6,761 nucleotides of DNA, taken from Rubrivirga sp. Lineage in GTDB: Bacteria; Bacteroidota; Rhodothermia; Rhodothermales; Rubricoccaceae. The stretch lies in contig JAAXJP010000156.1 of NCBI GenBank assembly GCA_012269805.1, positions 1 to 6,761 on the forward strand. The letters are read 5' to 3'. The position numbers were made by a program, and so were the translations under genes. Positions within the stretch are counted from its first letter, which is position 1, and each line of letters opens with the position of its first letter. The notes beneath the pieces were generated by a model. The model was given only the letters and a program-made list of their open reading frames with translations, did not search any database and was not told the DNA's origin. This document shows, piece by piece, positions 5,394 to 6,761 of the stretch.

Positions 5394-6761
5394 ATGGACC
5401 CGCACGTCTTCGTCCTCTTCGGCGCCACCGGCGACCTCGCGGCGCTCAAGCTGTTCCCCGCCCTCTACCGCGTCTCGCAGCGCGACGGCGCCCCACCGGC
5501 CACCGTCGTCGGCGTCGGCCGCTCGGACTGGGACGACGCAAAGCTCCAAGCCCAGGCCGTCGAGGCGCTGGTCGAGGCGGACGTGGACGAGGGCGAGGCC
5601 CGCGCGTGGGCGGAGGACGCGCTCCGGTTCGCGCGCGTGGAGGCCTACGACCAGCTCGACCCGGTCTTCGAGACGGCCGAGGCCCTGGAGGAGGAGCGCG
5701 GGCTCGGGGGCAACCGCGTCTACTACCTCGCCCTCCCGCCCTCCACGTTCCCGGGGACGATCTCGGCGCTGGGCGAGTATGAGGAGGAACGGGGCACGGT
5801 CGGCGAGCACGTCCCCGACGACGCGCCCTGGGTCCGGCTCGTGATCGAGAAGCCGTTCGGGCACGACCTGGAGAGCGCGCGCGAGCTCAACCGGATCGTC
5901 CACGAGCACTTCCCGGAGCGCGCGGTCTACCGGATCGACCACTTCCTGGGCAAGGAGACGGTCCAGAACCTGCTCGTCTTCCGGTTCGCCAACGCCTTTT
6001 TCGAGTCGGCCTGGAGCCGGCGCGACGTGGAGCGGGTCGAGATCACGGTCTCGGAGACGAACGACGCCGCGGGGCGCGCCGGCTACTTCGACGGCGTCGG
6101 GACGATGCGCGACATGATCCAGAACCACCTCACGCAGCTGTTCTCGCTGACGGCGATGGAGCCGCCGGCCCGGCTCGACGCCGAGGGCATCCGCCGCGAG
6201 AAGATCAAGGTGCTCCGCTCGACGCGGACCGCGCGCTCGAACGAGACGGTCCTCGGCCAGTACGGGCCCGGCGCCGGCCACGACGAGGGCTACCGCGACC
6301 ACGAGGGCGTCCCCGCCGACTCGCGGACCGACACGTTCGCGGCCGTCCGACTCCACCTCGACAACTGGCGGTGGCAGGGCGTCCCCTTCGTCCTCCGTAC
6401 CGGCAAGCGGATGGCCGAGCGCCTGACGGAGATCGCCGTCGTGTTCCGCCGCCCGCCGATCACGTTGTTCCAGGGGTCAGGCGGGTGCGACCCGGCCCGG
6501 AACACGCTCCGGCTCCGGCTCCAGCCCAACGAGGGGTTTACCCTGTCGTTCGACGTCAAGACGCCCGGCGAGGGGTTCGGCGTCTCGACCCGCGAGCTCT
6601 CGTTCCGCTACGAGGACACCTTCGGTCCCTTCCCCGATGCCTACGAGACGCTCCTGCGCGACGTCGCCGAGGGCGACCCGACGCTGTTCGTCCACGCCGA
6701 GGAGGCCGAGGAGGCGTGGCGGATCTACCACGCGGTCCTCGACAACGAGTCCATCGAGGTC
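5394..6761 (+). CDS. zwf: Glucose-6-phosphate 1-dehydrogenase, 3' end missing
   Basis: Zwf oxidises glucose 6-phosphate to 6-phosphogluconolactone with NADP+, the entry step of the oxidative pentose-phosphate pathway. The frame gives 456 residues from ATG 5394 and is still open at the right edge; family members are about 490-510, so some 35-50 residues are missing. The start places the cofactor motif GATGDLA at residues 10-16, as is normal. Further motifs are Arg43 in GVGRSD (usually tied to NADP+ preference), EKPFGHDL (152-159) and the active-site signature RIDHFLGKE (180-188). DMIQNH (240-245) ends in the likely catalytic His245. GRAGYFD (227-233), DNWRWQGVPF (323-332) and LRTGKRM (334-340) follow. 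One departure: the usual basic pair in GDL(A/T)-KRKL is Ala-Leu here (17-18), while the following Lys19 is kept. It lies 125 nt after the GMC gene. Partners such as pgl or gnd, if present, would be beyond the window. Confidence 0.96.
   Translation, partial: MDPHVFVLFGATGDLAALKLFPALYRVSQRDGAPPATVVGVGRSDWDDAKLQAQAVEALVEADVDEGEARAWAEDALRFARVEAYDQLDPVFETAEALEEERGLGGNRVYYLALPPSTFPGTISALGEYEEERGTVGEHVPDDAPWVRLVIEKPFGHDLESARELNRIVHEHFPERAVYRIDHFLGKETVQNLLVFRFANAFFESAWSRRDVERVEITVSETNDAAGRAGYFDGVGTMRDMIQNHLTQLFSLTAMEPPARLDAEGIRREKIKVLRSTRTARSNETVLGQYGPGAGHDEGYRDHEGVPADSRTDTFAAVRLHLDNWRWQGVPFVLRTGKRMAERLTEIAVVFRRPPITLFQGSGGCDPARNTLRLRLQPNEGFTLSFDVKTPGEGFGVSTRELSFRYEDTFGPFPDAYETLLRDVAEGDPTLFVHAEEAEEAWRIYHAVLDNESIEV

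Noticed and set aside
5371..5844. ATG at 5371 with an AGGGG sequence about 10 nt upstream, opening a 157-codon frame
   Set aside because: It is out of frame with zwf, gives a Ser/Arg/Thr-rich low-complexity product, and overlaps the strongly conserved zwf frame.
1..6761. tRNA, rRNA, riboswitch, CRISPR array, insertion sequence or phage signatures
   Set aside because: The coding frames account for nearly all of the window and the four gaps are 79-125 nt. I found no cloverleaf, regularly spaced repeats, transposase motifs or conserved riboswitch core.

Overview
The window is a GC-rich (roughly 70% by eye) chromosomal stretch with all genes on the + strand. They are strongly biased to codons ending in C or G (GTC, CTC, GAC, CGG). 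None of the visible start codons has a convincing Shine-Dalgarno sequence. Together with a DUF481-type outer-membrane protein, this suggests a high-GC Gram-negative of the Bacteroidota/Rhodothermota type (Rubricoccus/Rubrivirga/Salinibacter-like). That is inference from composition and gene content, not a proven placement. Nothing here looks mobile: I see no transposase, integrase, tRNA, rRNA or CRISPR array.

Layout, left to right. (1) The 3' three-quarters of folD (one-carbon/folate metabolism), whose stop overlaps the start of (2) an MscS-type mechanosensitive channel, so these two are probably translationally coupled. (3) After an 83-nt gap with a 9-bp direct repeat comes a secreted DUF481-like beta-barrel protein. 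(4) After a 105-nt gap with an A/T-rich inverted repeat comes a short-chain dehydrogenase very like the glucose 1-dehydrogenases, with an unusual insertion of about 36 residues. (5) After 79 nt comes a GMC-family FAD oxidoreductase that seems to have lost a cysteine cluster found in relatives I recall. (6) After 125 nt with two GC hairpins comes zwf (glucose-6-phosphate dehydrogenase), running off the right edge.

Genes 4-6 could together oxidise glucose, or another sugar or polyol, at C1 and feed the pentose-phosphate pathway. The SDR would act on free sugar with NAD(P)+, the GMC enzyme on a sugar, polyol or sugar acid with FAD, and Zwf on glucose 6-phosphate. FolD also makes NADPH, so redox supply is a loose theme. 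The MscS and DUF481 genes are envelope functions without an evident link to it.

The window is mostly ordinary housekeeping and accessory metabolism; I do not see a clearly new system. The observations most worth following are the C/T-rich leader before every non-overlapping start codon (an identical 8-mer at identical spacing for two genes), the SDR insertion, the missing cysteine cluster in the GMC protein, and the inverted repeat in front of the SDR gene.
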